From contig JAAXGF010000390.1 in NCBI GenBank assembly GCA_012267605.1, forward strand, positions 1 through 28,798: DNA of 28,798 nt, written 5' to 3'. A program made the position numbers and the translations under genes. The stretch is from Alphaproteobacteria bacterium. Lineage in GTDB: Bacteria > Pseudomonadota > Alphaproteobacteria > JAAXGF01. The notes below the pieces were generated by a model. That model ran no database searches. It had not been told where the DNA came from and worked only from the letters and a program-made list of their open reading frames with translations. Below are positions 16,883-25,767 of the stretch, piece by piece. The first letter of the stretch is position 1. Each line of letters opens with the position of its first letter.

Positions 16883-19189
16883 ATGACCACATTGAAAGCC
16901 CGGAGCACGATGCACGGTAGTACCAATTCGCAGGAACGCGCCGCCGTCAACACGCGGCTGAAGCAGTGGGTCGCGCGGGTACGATTGACGCGGAAGTTGG
17001 CTGTGGCCGTCGCCGCTGCGGCGCTGGCATCCGTTCTCGCGACTGCCGGGGCTTTGACTGGTTCGGGTCCATTCGGTCCCGAACCGCGCACCATTCTTAT
17101 TCTGCTCAACGTCAATCTCGTGCTTATCCTGGTGTTAAGCGCACTAGTACTGCGTCGTCTCGTCGAACTGTGGATGGAACGTCGGCGGGGCTCGGCGGGG
17201 TCGAGGCTGCATGTTCGATTGGCAGCACTATTCAGCGTCGTCGCCGTCGCACCCGTGATCTTGGTGGCACTGTTTTCCGCCCTATTCCTGAACTTGGGAA
17301 TTGAATCGTGGTTTAGCGAACGGGTGCGTACGGCGCTCGGTGAGTCACTCCTGGTCGCGGAGGCATATGTCGCGGAACATAAACAAATTATCCGCGCCGA
17401 TGTGCTGGCAATGGCCCAGGATATCAATCGCGTTGCTCTTCAGCTGCGCAACAATCCGACTCGATTAAATAATTTTGTGGCTACCCAAGCCGCATTGCGT
17501 TCGTTGACCGAGGCGATGGTTTTGCGTCGCGATGGGCGGATATTGGCGCGCACCGGATTGACATTTGCTCTAAGCATGGGGCCAGCGCCAGAGGAAACCA
17601 TGAAAGAAGCCGATGAAGGGGGCGTGGTCATACTGACCAGTGACAGCGAGGATCGTGTCCGCGCTATGGTGCGTCTTGACGGATTCGTTGATAGCTATCT
17701 CTTTGTCGGCCGATTTGTTGAGCCCACGGTCATTGGCCATATGACAAGGACTCAAGACGCAGTTTCCCAATACCAGAGACTGGAAGGGCAGCGCTCCGAC
17801 ATTCAGGTTACATTTTCACTGATCTTTTCTGTCGTGGCGCTGCTCCTGTTGTTGGTTGCTGTTTGGGTGGGCTTGACGGTTGCCACGCGGCTGGTTCGCC
17901 CCATCAGTGGGTTGGTGGCGGCGGCTGAACAGGTACGTGCTGGCAATCTCAAGGCACGGGTACCCGAGGGTTTGGAAGACGATGAAATCGGTATTTTGAG
18001 CCGCGCGTTCAACCGGATGACAGGCCAGCTTGAGGGCCAACGCCGCGAGCTGATCGAGGCAAACCGCCAAATTGACGCGCGTCGGCGCTTCACCGAATCA
18101 GTTCTATCGGGAGTTTCCGCAGGGGTCATTGGTTTAGACGCCCAGGGCAAGATCGAGCTGCCAAACCGCTCGGCTCTGGAACTGTTGGAAACAACGACGA
18201 CTGCTCTAGTCGGTCAAATGTTGGCGGAAGCGGTGCCGGAAATGACGTCTTTAATGAGACAAGCCGAAGCCCGGCCGGAGCGCCGCGCCAGTGGTCAGGT
18301 CACCGTCGTTCGCGCTGGTCGTGCGCGCACTTTGCAGGTCCGAATCAGCGCCGAACGGAGAGCCGATGAAACCGAAGGATTTGTCGTTACTTTCGACGAT
18401 ATTTCTGCCCTTGTCGTCGCTCAACGGGCCGCAGCCTGGTCCGATGTCGCTCGTCGCATCGCTCATGAAATCAAGAATCCGCTGACGCCCATACAGCTTT
18501 CAGCGGAACGCCTCAAGAGAAAGTATCAGCAAGAAATCTCCAGTGATCCAAAAATATTTGCTTCGTGTACCGATACAATCGTGCGCCGGGTTGCCGATAT
18601 CGGCCGAATGGTCGATGAATTTACAGCGTTTGCCCGAATTCCGACACCGGTTCTCAAGCATGAGGATGTGGTTGCAGTGGCCCGCGAGACCATGGTTCTT
18701 CACGACGTGGCCCATCCCGAGATCTCGTTCGATTCGAATTTTCCGCCACACGCCGTGCGAGTCCGATGCGACCGGCGGCAGCTCGGTCAGGCGTTGACGA
18801 ATTTAATTCAGAACGCCATTGACGCGATTGGAGGTCGCGAAATGCTGACAGGCGGCGAATCATTGCCACCTGGGAAGATTTGCGTGTCGATCAAGGAAGA
18901 TGCGGATTCCGTGTACATAGAGGTTATCGACAATGGCCGAGGATTACCGAACGAAGAACGCGAACGACTGGTTGAGCCCTATGTGACCACGCGGGCAAAG
19001 GGTACAGGTTTGGGTTTGGCGATAGTCAAGAAGATCATGGAGGATCACGGTGGCGAGCTGTTGCTTGACGGACTGCGCGGAGGTGGGGCACGGATCTGTT
19101 TGATACTGCCCGCGGATCGAGGCCTTGTAGAGGACAAAATGATTGCATCGAAGGTCCGGCTAAGCGAGGGACTTGCCCATGACCCATGA
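16883..19189 (+). CDS. ntrY: NtrY-type nitrogen-regulation sensor histidine kinase
   Basis: NtrY is the membrane kinase partner of NtrX, linked to nitrogen, redox and envelope responses in Alphaproteobacteria. The 768-residue protein has N-terminal helices (LAVAVAAAALASVLATAGAL; ILILLNVNLVLILVLSALVL; SVVAVAPVILVALFSALFL), a periplasmic domain and a further helix (LIFSVVALLLLLVAVWVGL). HAMP, PAS, HisKA (His528 in RRIAHEIKNPLTPIQLSAER) and HATPase (VIDNGRGLP, TTRAKGTGLGLAIVKK) follow. ATG 16883 is chosen over the TTG at 16874; 16910 is another option. Its 3' end overlaps ntrX by 11 bases, indicating coupled translation. Confidence 0.95.
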   Translation: MTTLKARSTMHGSTNSQERAAVNTRLKQWVARVRLTRKLAVAVAAAALASVLATAGALTGSGPFGPEPRTILILLNVNLVLILVLSALVLRRLVELWMERRRGSAGSRLHVRLAALFSVVAVAPVILVALFSALFLNLGIESWFSERVRTALGESLLVAEAYVAEHKQIIRADVLAMAQDINRVALQLRNNPTRLNNFVATQAALRSLTEAMVLRRDGRILARTGLTFALSMGPAPEETMKEADEGGVVILTSDSEDRVRAMVRLDGFVDSYLFVGRFVEPTVIGHMTRTQDAVSQYQRLEGQRSDIQVTFSLIFSVVALLLLLVAVWVGLTVATRLVRPISGLVAAAEQVRAGNLKARVPEGLEDDEIGILSRAFNRMTGQLEGQRRELIEANRQIDARRRFTESVLSGVSAGVIGLDAQGKIELPNRSALELLETTTTALVGQMLAEAVPEMTSLMRQAEARPERRASGQVTVVRAGRARTLQVRISAERRADETEGFVVTFDDISALVVAQRAAAWSDVARRIAHEIKNPLTPIQLSAERLKRKYQQEISSDPKIFASCTDTIVRRVADIGRMVDEFTAFARIPTPVLKHEDVVAVARETMVLHDVAHPEISFDSNFPPHAVRVRCDRRQLGQALTNLIQNAIDAIGGREMLTGGESLPPGKICVSIKEDADSVYIEVIDNGRGLPNEERERLVEPYVTTRAKGTGLGLAIVKKIMEDHGGELLLDGLRGGGARICLILPADRGLVEDKMIASKVRLSEGLAHDP

Positions 19190-20624
19190 AATACTGATTG
19201 TCGACGACGAGGCTGATATCCGGGCTGCCATCGCCGGAATTCTAAAGGACGAGGGACACCAGACACGCGTCGCTGGAAACAGTGACGAAGCATTGGCCGC
19301 AATCCAAAAACGAGTCCCTACGCTTTTAATCTTAGATATCTGGTTACAGGGTAGCCGAATTGACGGGCTCGAATTGCTTGCTCTGCTGAAGAAGGATTTC
19401 GAAGACCTACCTGTCGTCGTAATCAGCGGTCACGGAACCATCGAAACCGCCGTGGCAGCGATAAAAATGGGGGCGTATGATTTCGTCGAAAAGCCGTTCA
19501 AGACGGACCGATTGCTGCTGGTCGTTGCGCGTGCTATCGAAGCGGCGCGTTTGCGGCGCGAGAACGCGGAACTTCAGCTCCGTGCTGGTGGCAAGGTGGA
19601 GCTGATGGGCGATTCAGCCGCCATAAAGCTGGTGAGAACTGCGATCGATCGCGTCGCACCAACCGGGAGCCGTGTGCTCATCACGGGTCCAGCCGGAGTC
19701 GGGAAAGAGGTGGTCGCGCGCATGCTTCACGCGCGTTCGAGGCGCTCCGATGGACCATTCATTGTCTTGAACGCCGCCGCCATGGCCAGCGATAGTATGG
19801 AATTGGAGTTGTTTGGGCGGGAGGCAGACGGACAAGGGGGTGCGCGCAAGACCGGTACACTCGAACAAGCCCACGGTGGCACACTACTGTTGGATGAAGT
19901 AGCGGATATGCCCCTGGGTACCCAAGGGAAAATTCTTCGCGTATTGCAGGAACAGAGATTTCAGCGCGTTGGTGGTGGCCCAACGGTGGATATCGACGTG
20001 CGAATCATCGCCAGTTCCAATCGGGATTTGCAAGCCGAGATCGTGGCAGGCCGATTTCGCGAAGACCTGTATTATCGCCTCAACGTTGTACCGATTCGCG
20101 TACCTCCCTTGCGGGAGCGTCGGGAGGATATTCCTTCCTTCGCACGCCATTTTATGGCCCGATCAGCTCAGGCTTCCGGTTCGCAGCCGCGCGAGCTTGG
20201 CGACGACGCACTTGCTGCTTTGCAAGCTTGCGAGTGGCCGGGTAATGTCCGCCAACTGCGCAATCTCGTCGACTGGCTTTTGATCATGGCTCCGGGTGAC
20301 CCCGGTACTCCGATCCGCGCAGAAATGTTACCTCCGGAGCTCAGCGCGCGCGCGCCAGCAGTCATCCGAAGTGAAAACAGTGGCGAGATTATGGGACTTC
20401 CATTGCGCGATGCTCGGGAGGTCTTCGAAAGGCAATACCTTGCGGCGCAACTTACCCGGTTCGCTGGCAATATCTCGCGAACGGCAGCCTTTATCGGAAT
20501 GGAGCGTTCGGCTCTTCACCGAAAATTGAAGTCCCTCGGCATCGCGGAGGAAGGACGCGTTCAAGGCCATACCGTCGCGGATTCATTCCCGGATTCCCGT
20601 TCCAGCGAGGATGTCTGGCGGTGA
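19179..20624 (+). CDS. ntrX: NtrX response regulator
   Basis: This is the response regulator of NtrY, 481 residues. The receiver domain (ILIVDDEADIR; phospho-acceptor Asp53 in LLILDIWLQG; Lys in VEKPFK) is followed by an AAA+ domain with a variant Walker A (GPAGVGKEVVAR) and Walker B (GGTLLLDEVADM). The C-terminal Fis-type helix-turn-helix is GNISRTAAFIGMERSALHRK. The sigma-54 contact loop GAFTGA is absent: the position reads ELFGREADGQGGARKTG. This is typical of NtrX and argues against classic sigma-54 activation. The ATG at 19179 lies inside the ntrY end. The stop overlaps the trkA GTG by four bases (GTGA). Confidence 0.96.
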   Translation: MTHEILIVDDEADIRAAIAGILKDEGHQTRVAGNSDEALAAIQKRVPTLLILDIWLQGSRIDGLELLALLKKDFEDLPVVVISGHGTIETAVAAIKMGAYDFVEKPFKTDRLLLVVARAIEAARLRRENAELQLRAGGKVELMGDSAAIKLVRTAIDRVAPTGSRVLITGPAGVGKEVVARMLHARSRRSDGPFIVLNAAAMASDSMELELFGREADGQGGARKTGTLEQAHGGTLLLDEVADMPLGTQGKILRVLQEQRFQRVGGGPTVDIDVRIIASSNRDLQAEIVAGRFREDLYYRLNVVPIRVPPLRERREDIPSFARHFMARSAQASGSQPRELGDDALAALQACEWPGNVRQLRNLVDWLLIMAPGDPGTPIRAEMLPPELSARAPAVIRSENSGEIMGLPLRDAREVFERQYLAAQLTRFAGNISRTAAFIGMERSALHRKLKSLGIAEEGRVQGHTVADSFPDSRSSEDVWR

Positions 20625-21997
20625 AAGTGCTTATCTGTGGTGCGGGCCAGGTAGGATTCAGCATCGCTCGCCAATTGGCTAGCGAAGACAACGATGTGAC
20701 GGTGATCGACGAGTCCCCGGAAAAGGCCCATAAAATCGGCGACACATTGGATGCGAAGGCTTTCGTCGGTTTTGCCTCGCATCCCGATGTCTTGGACCAG
20801 GCGGGTGCCGCTGACAGCGATATGATTATCGCTGTTACTTTCGCCGATGAAGTCAACATGGTGGCGTGTCAGGTTGCCCATTCGGTGTTCAACGTTCCGA
20901 CCAAAATCGCTCGCGTTCGCAGTGGCAGTTATCTCAACCCAAAATGGCGCGATATCTTCAGCCGTAATCACATGCCGATTGACGTCATTATCTCGCCGGA
21001 AATCGAGGTTGCACGTGCCGTCGTGCGTAGGCTTGAGGTTCCCGGAGCGATTGACATGATGCCTTTCGCCGATGGTCGCATTCGGGTCATCGGGGTTCGG
21101 TGCAACGACGACTGTCCCGTTGTCAATACGCCACTCCGCCAACTCACTGAGCTGTTTCCTGACCTCACCATCATGGTATTGGCGATTTTGCGCGGTGACC
21201 GCATGCTCGTTCCACACGCCAACGATCAAATGTTCGTTGGCGACGAGGTGTATTTCGCCGTGGACGCGGATCACATCACGCGCGCCATGGCTGCGTTCGG
21301 ACACGAAGAACGAAAAGCCCGGCGCGTGATCGTTGTCGGTGGCGGTAATATTGGCTTCTATCTTGCGCGTGAAATGGAGGAAAACTACGCCGGTGTGTCG
21401 CTGAAGGTGATTGAAAACGACCGGGACCGCGCACTAAAAATTGCAGACCGGTTTTCCAAGACCGTGGTTATCCACGGCGACGCTGTTGACAACGAAATAT
21501 TAAACGAAGCAAACGTGCAAGCGGCGGAAACGATCATTTCCGTTACCAACGACGACGAAATCAATATCTTATCGTCGCTGTTGGCGAAGCGCTCTGGAAC
21601 GGCGAGGGCGTTTACCCTAATCAAGAATCTCACGTACACTCCCTTGGTATCTTCGCTGGGTATCGACGTCGTCGTCAATCCCCGCGACATTACCGTTTCC
21701 ACGATTCTGCAGCACGTCCGCTGTGGCCGTATCCGGGCCGCGCGTAGTCTTCATCACGGGGATGCCGAATTGATTGAGGCAGAGGCGCTGGAAACCGCCC
21801 CGCTGGTCGGAAAACCTTTGCGGGAAATAAAATTTCCGGCCGGTATTTTGATCGGCGCGATGGTGCGCAACGACAATGTCATCATTCCGCGTGGCGATAC
21901 CGTGATTAGGGCCAAAGACCGGGTTATCGCAATTGCCGCGTCTGGAAAAACGAAGAGTGTTGAACGTATGTTTTCAGCCGGTCTTGAATTCTTTTGA
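20621..21997 (+). CDS. trkA: Trk potassium uptake regulatory protein TrkA
   Basis: TrkA is the peripheral NAD-binding regulator of Trk/Ktr potassium channels at the inner membrane. The 458-residue protein is a tandem of two RCK units. The first has CGAGQVGFSIARQLA and VIDESPEKA; the second, after about residue 230, has VGGGNIGFYLAREMEE and VIENDRDRA. Each is followed by a TrkA_C domain (for example LVGKPLREIKFP near the end). The start is GTG at 20621, fixed by the GTGA overlap with ntrX. The TrkH channel gene is not in the window. trkA after ntrX is the standard order in this group. Confidence 0.96.
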   Translation: MKVLICGAGQVGFSIARQLASEDNDVTVIDESPEKAHKIGDTLDAKAFVGFASHPDVLDQAGAADSDMIIAVTFADEVNMVACQVAHSVFNVPTKIARVRSGSYLNPKWRDIFSRNHMPIDVIISPEIEVARAVVRRLEVPGAIDMMPFADGRIRVIGVRCNDDCPVVNTPLRQLTELFPDLTIMVLAILRGDRMLVPHANDQMFVGDEVYFAVDADHITRAMAAFGHEERKARRVIVVGGGNIGFYLAREMEENYAGVSLKVIENDRDRALKIADRFSKTVVIHGDAVDNEILNEANVQAAETIISVTNDDEINILSSLLAKRSGTARAFTLIKNLTYTPLVSSLGIDVVVNPRDITVSTILQHVRCGRIRAARSLHHGDAELIEAEALETAPLVGKPLREIKFPAGILIGAMVRNDNVIIPRGDTVIRAKDRVIAIAASGKTKSVERMFSAGLEFF

Positions 21998-22052
21998 AGT
22001 GAACTCGAATGCCCTCGGGTTACCCTTTCAAACAAATAAATGTGGACTGCGA

Positions 22053-22916
22053 ATGTCGCGAATCGCCTACGTGAACGGCCGTTATCAACCGCTTCGATCA
22101 GCGGTTATCAATGTCGAGGATCGCGGCTTTCAGTTCGCCGACGGTGTTTATGAGGTCATCGCCGTCGTCGACGGTCGTTGCGTTGATTTGGCGGAGCATT
22201 TTGATCGGCTCGATTGCTCTCTTGCCGCATTGCGTATTCCTCAGCCGATGAGCCGCGCGGCGTTTTCGAGCGTGGTGGAGGAAACCGCAAGACGCAACCG
22301 CGTGGGAGATGGCCTAGTCTATATGCAAATTAGTCGAGGGGTGGCGCGTCGTGACCACCCATTTCCCCCCAACGCAAAGCCGACGTTGGTGGTCACGGCG
22401 AGGCGTCACGTGCTGCCTAAGGGACGAGAAGACTTTCCTGGCGTTCGAGTCGTGACAGCCAGGGATATTCGCTGGGCGCGCTGCGATATCAAATCCATTT
22501 CTCTCCTTCCCAACGTGTTAGCCAAACAGGAGGCTCTGGATAAAGGCGCGTTCGATGTGTGGATGGTCGATGGTGATGGCCTGGTGAGCGAAGGGAGTTC
22601 GAGCAACGCTTGGATTATCGATGGGCGCGGTACCGTCGTTACCCGCCCGACCGGCCCGGAAATCCTAGGTGGTATCACTCGGGACAGAATCATTTCACTT
22701 GCACGCGAAGATGGCGTCGAAGTGGTTGAACGGCCATTCACGGTGGACGATGCGAAGGCGGCGCGTGAGGCATTTCTGACTAGTACGACGACGTTCTTAC
22801 GGTCGGTCATTCGTATTGACGATGCGGTGATTGGAAGCGGCGAGGTTGGCACGCTGAGTCAACGACTATTGGACCTATACATAACTTACGCCAGAAAAGG
22901 GATAGTGTGCCGCTAA
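22053..22916 (+). CDS. dat: D-amino-acid aminotransferase (PLP fold type IV)
   Basis: The enzyme transfers the amino group between D-amino acids and 2-oxo acids (typically D-Ala and D-Glu formation). The 287-residue product has AYVNGRYQPLRSAVINVEDR and GFQFADGVYEVIAV at the N-terminus. The PLP lysine is in DIKSISLLPNVLAKQEA, SEGSSSNAWII is the substrate loop and GGITRDRIISLA is a class-IV signature. ATG 22053 gives the normal family start; a longer TTG frame from 21933 overlaps trkA. The stop overlaps the next gene. Branched-chain aminotransferases share the fold, but the position in the ntr-hfq cluster favours Dat. Confidence 0.93.
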   Translation: MSRIAYVNGRYQPLRSAVINVEDRGFQFADGVYEVIAVVDGRCVDLAEHFDRLDCSLAALRIPQPMSRAAFSSVVEETARRNRVGDGLVYMQISRGVARRDHPFPPNAKPTLVVTARRHVLPKGREDFPGVRVVTARDIRWARCDIKSISLLPNVLAKQEALDKGAFDVWMVDGDGLVSEGSSSNAWIIDGRGTVVTRPTGPEILGGITRDRIISLAREDGVEVVERPFTVDDAKAAREAFLTSTTTFLRSVIRIDDAVIGSGEVGTLSQRLLDLYITYARKGIVCR

Positions 22917-23572
22917 CCCTGCCCAAGGCTGTGTTGTTCGATTGGGACAATACCCTGGCTAATTCTTTTCTGCCTATTCATCAAACCCTCAACCACACGT
23001 TCCGTTACATGGGCCGAGAGCTTTGGAGCATGGCAGAGACGAGGAAAAACGTGGGCGCATCCTTACGCGATAATTTTCCGCTCTTGTTCGGCGATCGTTG
23101 GCGGGAGGCGGCGAAAGTTTTCTACAAGCATTTTGAAGGGCATCATCTAAAAGGTATTGAGCCCATGCCTGGCGCGGATGACGTTTTGTCCGTGCTCAAG
23201 GAAGCCGGCGCCTTTGTAGGAATTGTTAGCAACAAGCGAGGCGATTATCTGCGCCGAGAGGTGGACTATTTGGGCTGGAACGACTATTTTGCCACCATTG
23301 TAGGCGCGAATGACGCCACCGAGGACAAACCGGCAACGGCACCGGTTTATCTCGCGCTACAGGGGAGCGGCACTGTCCCAGGCCCAGACGTGTGGTTCGT
23401 CGGCGACAATGCTCTCGACGTTTCGTGTGCCGAATCTTCCGGTTGTCTGCCGATCTTGGTTAGTGGGGTGGACGATTGGTCAGCGGAATTTCCACCGCCA
23501 GAGTGGCGATTTGACGATTGTTTCGAGCTTGCCTCGTGTATTCGAAATATTCGTTGTTCGGCGTTGCCGTGA
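22907..23572 (+). CDS. HAD-superfamily phosphatase
   Basis: A 221-residue haloacid-dehalogenase-type hydrolase resembling phosphoglycolate phosphatase. The nucleophile motif is LFDWDNTLANS (motif I DxDxT form with Asp10/Asp12 region). A helical cap follows, then motif II IVSNKRG, the lysine in EDKPAT and motif IV VWFVGDNALDV. The substrate is unknown. It starts at GTG 22907, overlapping the dat stop by 10 bases, so the two are translationally linked. It lies between dat and hfq, where this cluster often carries a small HAD gene. Confidence 0.9.
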   Translation: MPLTLPKAVLFDWDNTLANSFLPIHQTLNHTFRYMGRELWSMAETRKNVGASLRDNFPLLFGDRWREAAKVFYKHFEGHHLKGIEPMPGADDVLSVLKEAGAFVGIVSNKRGDYLRREVDYLGWNDYFATIVGANDATEDKPATAPVYLALQGSGTVPGPDVWFVGDNALDVSCAESSGCLPILVSGVDDWSAEFPPPEWRFDDCFELASCIRNIRCSALP

Positions 23573-23628
23573 GATTCCGTGACAACGAACAATCCCGAGC
23601 TTGAGACCCGTCCATGGTTCCGCTAGGG

Positions 23629-23656
23629 TTGTCACTCACATTGAAAACCACATAAT
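23629..23656 (+). promoter_or_regulatory. Sigma-70 promoter of hfq
   Basis: TTGTCA (23629-23634), a 16-base spacer and CATAAT (23651-23656) each match the consensus at five of six bases, 60 bases before the hfq start. The -35 overlaps GTTGTCAC (23628-23635), which has an exact inverse GTGACAAC at 23579-23586, possibly an operator pair. Confidence 0.55.
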
Positions 23657-23715
23657 CAGTTCTCACCCCGGGAAAAGCAAAATGATCCTCGGTAAGGACG
23701 AAAGGGGGAGTGAAA

Positions 23716-23970
23716 ATGTCGTCGGAGAAATCTCAGAACGTTCAGGACATCTTTCTGAATCACGTTCGCAAGAACAAGCTTCCGGTTACCATCTTTTTGG
23801 TTAACGGTGTTAAGCTCCAAGGAGTTATCAGTTGGTTCGACAACTTTTCGGTGCTGTTACGCCGTAACGGACATGTGCAGCTCGTATATAAGCATGCGAT
23901 CTCCACGGTGATGCCCGCAACTGCCATCCAGCTCTTTGACCCAAGCAGGGAGGCGGGTGAGGCGGAGTGA
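23716..23970 (+). CDS. hfq: RNA chaperone Hfq
   Basis: Hfq is a hexameric Sm-like protein that pairs small RNAs with target mRNAs. The 84-residue product has the N-terminal QDIFLNHVRKNKLPVTIFL, the Sm1 motif (VNGVKLQGVISWFDNFSVLL) and the Sm2 motif YKHAISTV with the conserved YKHA. ATG 23716 has GGGGGAG at five to six bases; the GTG at 23710 lies inside that ribosome site. It has its own promoter and is followed by hflX, as in most proteobacteria. Confidence 0.98.
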   Translation: MSSEKSQNVQDIFLNHVRKNKLPVTIFLVNGVKLQGVISWFDNFSVLLRRNGHVQLVYKHAISTVMPATAIQLFDPSREAGEAE

Positions 23971-25273
23971 TCTGAACACAGAATCTTCAGGGTTGAAGGG
24001 GGAGCATGGCCAACGCGCGGCTGTTTTGCGACCAAGTATTGGGCCGGCGAGTATTGCCCGCGACCATCTCAACGAAGCCATTTCGCTTGCCCGTGCGATC
24101 GGGCTTTGTGTCGAATTTGCTGAAACCGTTCGCCTGAAATTTCGCCGGCCGGCAACCTTGTTTGGTACAGGGAAGCTGGCCGAATTTGGGCGTCGAATCT
24201 CCGACTTAGCTGTCGACATCGTAATCGTCGACGGGCAATTGACTCCCGTCCAACAACGCAACCTCGAAAAGTTCTGGCAATGTAAGGTGCTTGACCGCAC
24301 CGGGCTAATTCTCGAGATATTTGGTGCCCGCGCGAAAACTCGAGAGGGGTCGCTTCAAGTTGAGTTGGCGTCGCTAAGTTACCAGCGTAGCCGACTGGTA
24401 CGATCTTGGACCCACTTGGAACGACAGCGTGGTGGGTTCGGATTTCTCGGTGGCCCAGGGGAATCACAGCTTGAATCCGATCGCCGCCATATCGACGAGC
24501 GGATTGCACGTATTCGGCAAGAACTCGAAACCGTAATACGCACGCGATCGCTCCACCGATCTGCCCGTAAACGCGTTCCCTATCTCGTGATATCGTTGGT
24601 TGGTTATACGAATGCTGGGAAATCGACACTTTTTAACCGTCTTACCGGGGCCGAGACCGTGGTGGAAGACAAGCTGTTCGCCACCCTCGATCCTACGCTT
24701 CGCGGTGTAACCCTTCCGTCGGGACGGCGGGTGATCGTCTCGGATACCGTCGGGTTCGTTTCGGATTTGCCAACCCATCTGGTGGCGGCGTTTCGGGCGA
24801 CGCTCGAAGAGGTTCGTGAAGCCGACATCATCGTTCATGTGCGCGATATCTCCCATCCGGAATGTGAAGCGCAGAAGAGCGATGTCCACAGCGTTCTCGA
24901 AGCACTCGGATTGGGCGACCGCGTGAACGAAGGGTTGATTGAAGTGTTAAACAAGATTGATGCAGTAGAAGCGAACGCCCGAGATCTGGTTGCGCCGGTC
25001 AACGGCCAGCATGCCAATGGTGTCGCGGTCTCGGCCCTAACCGGTGAGGGGTGCGACGCCTTGTTGTGCCGGCTCGATGAACGGTGTGCGTTGGCCTGGG
25101 AGACGGTAAGTTTTGATATAGCTCACTTGGATGGCCGAGCGCTTGCGTGGCTGTATCGGCATGGTGAGATTATCTCGCGTACCGACGACGATTCTGTGGC
25201 CCATATCAGGGTCCGCCTCGACCGGGCGAACCTCGCACGATTTCGTCACTTGCTTTCTCAAGCACCGACTTGA
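23957..25273 (+). CDS. hflX: Ribosome-splitting GTPase HflX
   Basis: HflX binds stalled 70S ribosomes under stress and separates the subunits. The HflX N-terminal domain includes LFGTGKLAEFG, VDGQLTPVQQRNLEKFW and RGGFGFLGGPGESQLESDRR. The G domain has G1 GYTNAGKSTLFN, the switch region FATLDPTLRG, G3 DTVGFVSDLP and G4 NKID. The start is uncertain. GTG 23957 has GGGAGG close upstream; TTG 23936 and TTG 23993 are also in frame. With 23957 the gene overlaps the hfq end by 14 bases. The stop overlaps the groES promoter. Confidence 0.93.
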   Translation: MRRSDLNTESSGLKGEHGQRAAVLRPSIGPASIARDHLNEAISLARAIGLCVEFAETVRLKFRRPATLFGTGKLAEFGRRISDLAVDIVIVDGQLTPVQQRNLEKFWQCKVLDRTGLILEIFGARAKTREGSLQVELASLSYQRSRLVRSWTHLERQRGGFGFLGGPGESQLESDRRHIDERIARIRQELETVIRTRSLHRSARKRVPYLVISLVGYTNAGKSTLFNRLTGAETVVEDKLFATLDPTLRGVTLPSGRRVIVSDTVGFVSDLPTHLVAAFRATLEEVREADIIVHVRDISHPECEAQKSDVHSVLEALGLGDRVNEGLIEVLNKIDAVEANARDLVAPVNGQHANGVAVSALTGEGCDALLCRLDERCALAWETVSFDIAHLDGRALAWLYRHGEIISRTDDDSVAHIRVRLDRANLARFRHLLSQAPT

Positions 25274-25299
25274 CAGGCGAATTTTCGACGGCGTAAATA
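25270..25299 (+). promoter_or_regulatory. Sigma-70 promoter of groES
   Basis: A perfect TTGACA (25270-25275) is followed after 18 bases by TAAATA (25294-25299), about 60 bases before the groES start. No CIRCE repeat (TTAGCACTC-N9-GAGTGCTAA) is present nearby, so HrcA control is not indicated. Confidence 0.55.
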
Positions 25300-25360
25300 G
25301 CCGACATTGCGCATTGGCTGGAGATCGAAGACGGGTACTCAGTAGAGGGGAGGTTATGCC

Positions 25361-25648
25361 ATGTCGTTTAGGCCCTTGCACGATCGGGTATTGGTTCGCC
25401 GTATCGAACAGGAAGAAAAATCCGCTGGGGGCGTGATAATTCCTGATACCGTCAAGGAAAAGCCCATCGAGGGCAAGGTGGTGTCGGTCGGGTCTGGTAG
25501 CCGCGACGAAAGCGGTAAATTGGTGCCGCTCGATGTGAAGGTAGGTGACCGCATATTGTTCGGAAAATGGTCGGGGACTGAGGTCAAGATTGACGGAGAG
25601 GATCTGCTGATTATGAAAGAGTCAGACGTCATGGGTGTCGTCGGCTAA
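25361..25648 (+). CDS. groES: Co-chaperonin GroES, without adjacent groEL
   Basis: GroES caps the GroEL folding chamber as a heptameric lid. The 95-residue protein has the full family pattern: FRPLHDRVLVRRIEQEEKSA, the mobile loop SAGGVIIPDTVKEKP, GKVVSVGSG, VGDRILFGKWSGTEVKIDGE and LLIMKESDVMGV. GGGGAGG lies seven bases before the ATG. Normally groEL follows within about 100 bases. Here an unrelated gene on the opposite strand follows, so the partner must be elsewhere or this is a second co-chaperonin copy. Confidence 0.96.
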   Translation: MSFRPLHDRVLVRRIEQEEKSAGGVIIPDTVKEKPIEGKVVSVGSGSRDESGKLVPLDVKVGDRILFGKWSGTEVKIDGEDLLIMKESDVMGVVG

Positions 25649-25767
25649 CGACTGATCCCGATAAACGCTACAGTGGTCCGCGCCCAATTCAGTCGCCCAT
25701 CTCAGCTTGCGTCTAATTTTTGTGGGCGCACGCGCGGCCCGGATCCGCAAGGATTTGAAAAAAGCAT

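Noticed and set aside
25274..25360. CIRCE element or heat-shock sigma promoter before groES
   Set aside because: No CIRCE repeat; the best promoter match is a standard sigma-70 type.
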